The notes under the pieces: generated by a model | Told to the model about the DNA's origin: nothing | Database searches by the model: none | Seen by the model: only the letters and a program-made list of their open reading frames with translations | NCBI GenBank assembly: GCA_015655035.1 | Contig: JAATFS010000308.1 | Location: 1-15,813, forward strand | DNA from: Lysobacterales bacterium | Lineage (GTDB): Bacteria > Pseudomonadota > Gammaproteobacteria > Xanthomonadales > Xanthomonadaceae | Reading direction: 5' to 3' | Length of the DNA: 15,813 nucleotides | Program-made: the position numbers and the translations under genes | Shown here: one piece after another, positions 15,177 through 15,813 of the stretch | How positions within the stretch are numbered: position 1 is the stretch's first letter | Layout of the letters: every line of letters starts with the position of its first letter

Positions 15177-15193
15177 GCGAACCCGCTTCGCCA

Positions 15194-15216
15194 GGACGCC
15201 ATCCGCAAGGGCGTCC
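15194..15216. terminator. Possible terminator between the thioesterase and copper chaperone genes
   Basis: A perfect 7-bp stem, GGACGCC/GGCGTCC, with a 9-base loop lies 18 bases after the thioesterase stop, in the 60-base gap between convergent genes. There is no T tract on either strand, so intrinsic termination would be weak. Confidence 0.4.
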
Positions 15217-15236
15217 CGTTGAGCAAGCTGCCGCAG

Positions 15237-15680
15237 CTACGGCGCGGTCTTGCGTACCGGAATCTCGGCGGTGAACGCGCGCCCGTCGGCCAGCGTGAAG
15301 CCCACTGCGATCTGTTCGCCTTCCTTCAACGGCGCGGACGGATGCATCAGCATCAGGTGCAGGCCACCGGGTGCGAGCGTTGCGGTGGCGCCGGGCGCCA
15401 GCGGCAACGCGTCGATCTCGCGCATGCGACTCACGCCACCCTCCTGGGTCGTCCCGTGCAGCGAGGCATGCATGAACGCGGCACTGCTCACCGCCACCAC
15501 CGATGCAGGTGTCTTGCATGGGTTTTCCAGGCGCCCGAAACCGGCCAGCATCATCGGCTGCGGTCCCGGCGGCAAACGCGCCCAACCGTCCTTGAGCACC
15601 GGCACGCACTCGGCGGCGAGTGCCTGCGACACTGGCGTGCCGAGCATGGCCAACCACAACGGAATCGATCGTAGCTTCAT
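15237..15680 (-). CDS. PCu(A)C-type periplasmic copper chaperone
   Basis: A 147-residue exported protein. The signal peptide runs from MKLRSIPLWLAML to about ALAA (residue 23). The mature domain holds the exact family motif H-x10-M-x21-H-x-M: His75, Met86, His108 and Met110 (SLHG ... SRMRE ... GGLHLM). Proteins of this family bind Cu(I) and help deliver copper to cytochrome oxidases. Cys25 and Cys55 could form a disulfide. The ATG at 15680 was chosen because the signal peptide begins there; the frame continues upstream into the divergent gene's leader. No strong ribosome binding site is seen. No SCO1-like partner is beside it, and it diverges from an enoyl-CoA hydratase gene across 36 bases. 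A role for the heme-copper oxidases of this organism is inference. Confidence 0.9.
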   Translation of the reverse strand: MKLRSIPLWLAMLGTPVSQALAAECVPVLKDGWARLPPGPQPMMLAGFGRLENPCKTPASVVAVSSAAFMHASLHGTTQEGGVSRMREIDALPLAPGATATLAPGGLHLMLMHPSAPLKEGEQIAVGFTLADGRAFTAEIPVRKTAP

Positions 15681-15716
15681 CGGCTTATGATACCCCCCGA
15701 TCCAGGGAGAAGCCGC
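15681..15716. promoter_or_regulatory. Short divergent gap between copper chaperone and enoyl-CoA hydratase genes
   Basis: Only 36 bases separate the two starts, so at least one promoter must lie inside the opposite coding region. AGGGAGA about 7-13 bases before the plus-strand ATG is a good ribosome binding site. A run of six C at 15693-15698 is the other notable feature. I see no clear -10/-35 pair. Confidence 0.45.
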
Positions 15717-15813
15717 ATGAGCCAACTCGTCCAGACCGTCGAACACGGCGACATCCGCGAAATCCGCATGGCGCGACCGCCGGTCAACGCCTTGAACCCC
15801 GACCTTTGCCGGG
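15717..15813 (+). CDS. Enoyl-CoA hydratase/isomerase family protein, N-terminus (cut by right edge)
   Basis: The first 32 codons read MSQLVQTVEHGDIREIRMA followed by RPPVNALNPDL. The strand pattern and the RPPVNALN block are typical of the N-terminus of crotonase-fold enoyl-CoA hydratases (compare RP-x-NALN in FadB/PaaF-like enzymes). A good AGGGAGA ribosome binding site supports the ATG. The oxyanion-hole and catalytic glutamate regions lie outside the window, so the reaction (hydratase, isomerase or other crotonase activity) cannot be assigned. Confidence 0.8.
   Translation, partial: MSQLVQTVEHGDIREIRMARPPVNALNPDLCR

Overview
The window is a high-GC chromosomal segment of conserved housekeeping genes from a gammaproteobacterium. 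It most likely comes from the Xanthomonadaceae, and Xanthomonas or a close relative fits best. The reasons are the protein style, the order ribF-ileS-lspA-ispH, the pairing of uvrA with a small thioesterase gene, and an intergenic palindromic repeat (CCTTCTCCC...GGGAGAAGG) of a kind I associate with that family. The genus call rests on recognition, not on a database search. I see no insertion sequence, prophage, integrase, CRISPR array, toxin-antitoxin pair or other accessory island.

Left part (1-7415). The minus strand carries cytochrome bo3 ubiquinol oxidase genes: cyoA complete, and cyoB cut by the left edge. Upstream of cyoA lies a spacer of about 370 bases with a perfect 17-bp palindrome resembling RegA/PrrA-type redox regulator boxes. 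tRNA-Thr(CGT) follows, with its own strong promoter buried in the ispH stop region. Next is a minus-strand cluster read as ribF, ileS, lspA, ispH: flavin cofactor synthesis, isoleucyl-tRNA synthetase, lipoprotein signal peptidase and the last step of the MEP isoprenoid pathway. The fkpB gene found in this cluster in E. coli is absent. An array of hairpins separates ileS from lspA.

Middle part (7415-11460). murJ, the lipid II flippase, is on the minus strand, probably with a TTG start. It diverges from rpsT (ribosomal protein S20, GTG start), which is followed by three consecutive hairpins; the last is a bidirectional terminator shared with the convergent obgE. Beyond obgE, rplU and rpmA (L21 and L27) form a two-gene minus-strand operon with a strong sigma-70 promoter and its own terminator, so obgE looks transcriptionally separate.

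Right part (11460-15813). uvrA (excision repair) is on the plus strand, diverging from rplU. It overlaps by 4 bp a hotdog-fold acyl-CoA thioesterase gene. A periplasmic PCu(A)C-type copper chaperone gene converges on it from the minus strand. The first 97 bases of an enoyl-CoA hydratase/isomerase gene lead off the right edge.

The most unusual signal is a single-residue change in UvrA. The Asp six residues after the Walker A lysine, present in the second ATPase half here and in UvrA sequences I know, is Tyr in the first half (codon TAC at 11893-11895). I did not find a convincing undescribed multi-gene system. The other points of interest are regulatory: the cyo palindrome, the tRNA promoter inside a gene end, the hairpin array between ileS and lspA, and non-ATG starts.
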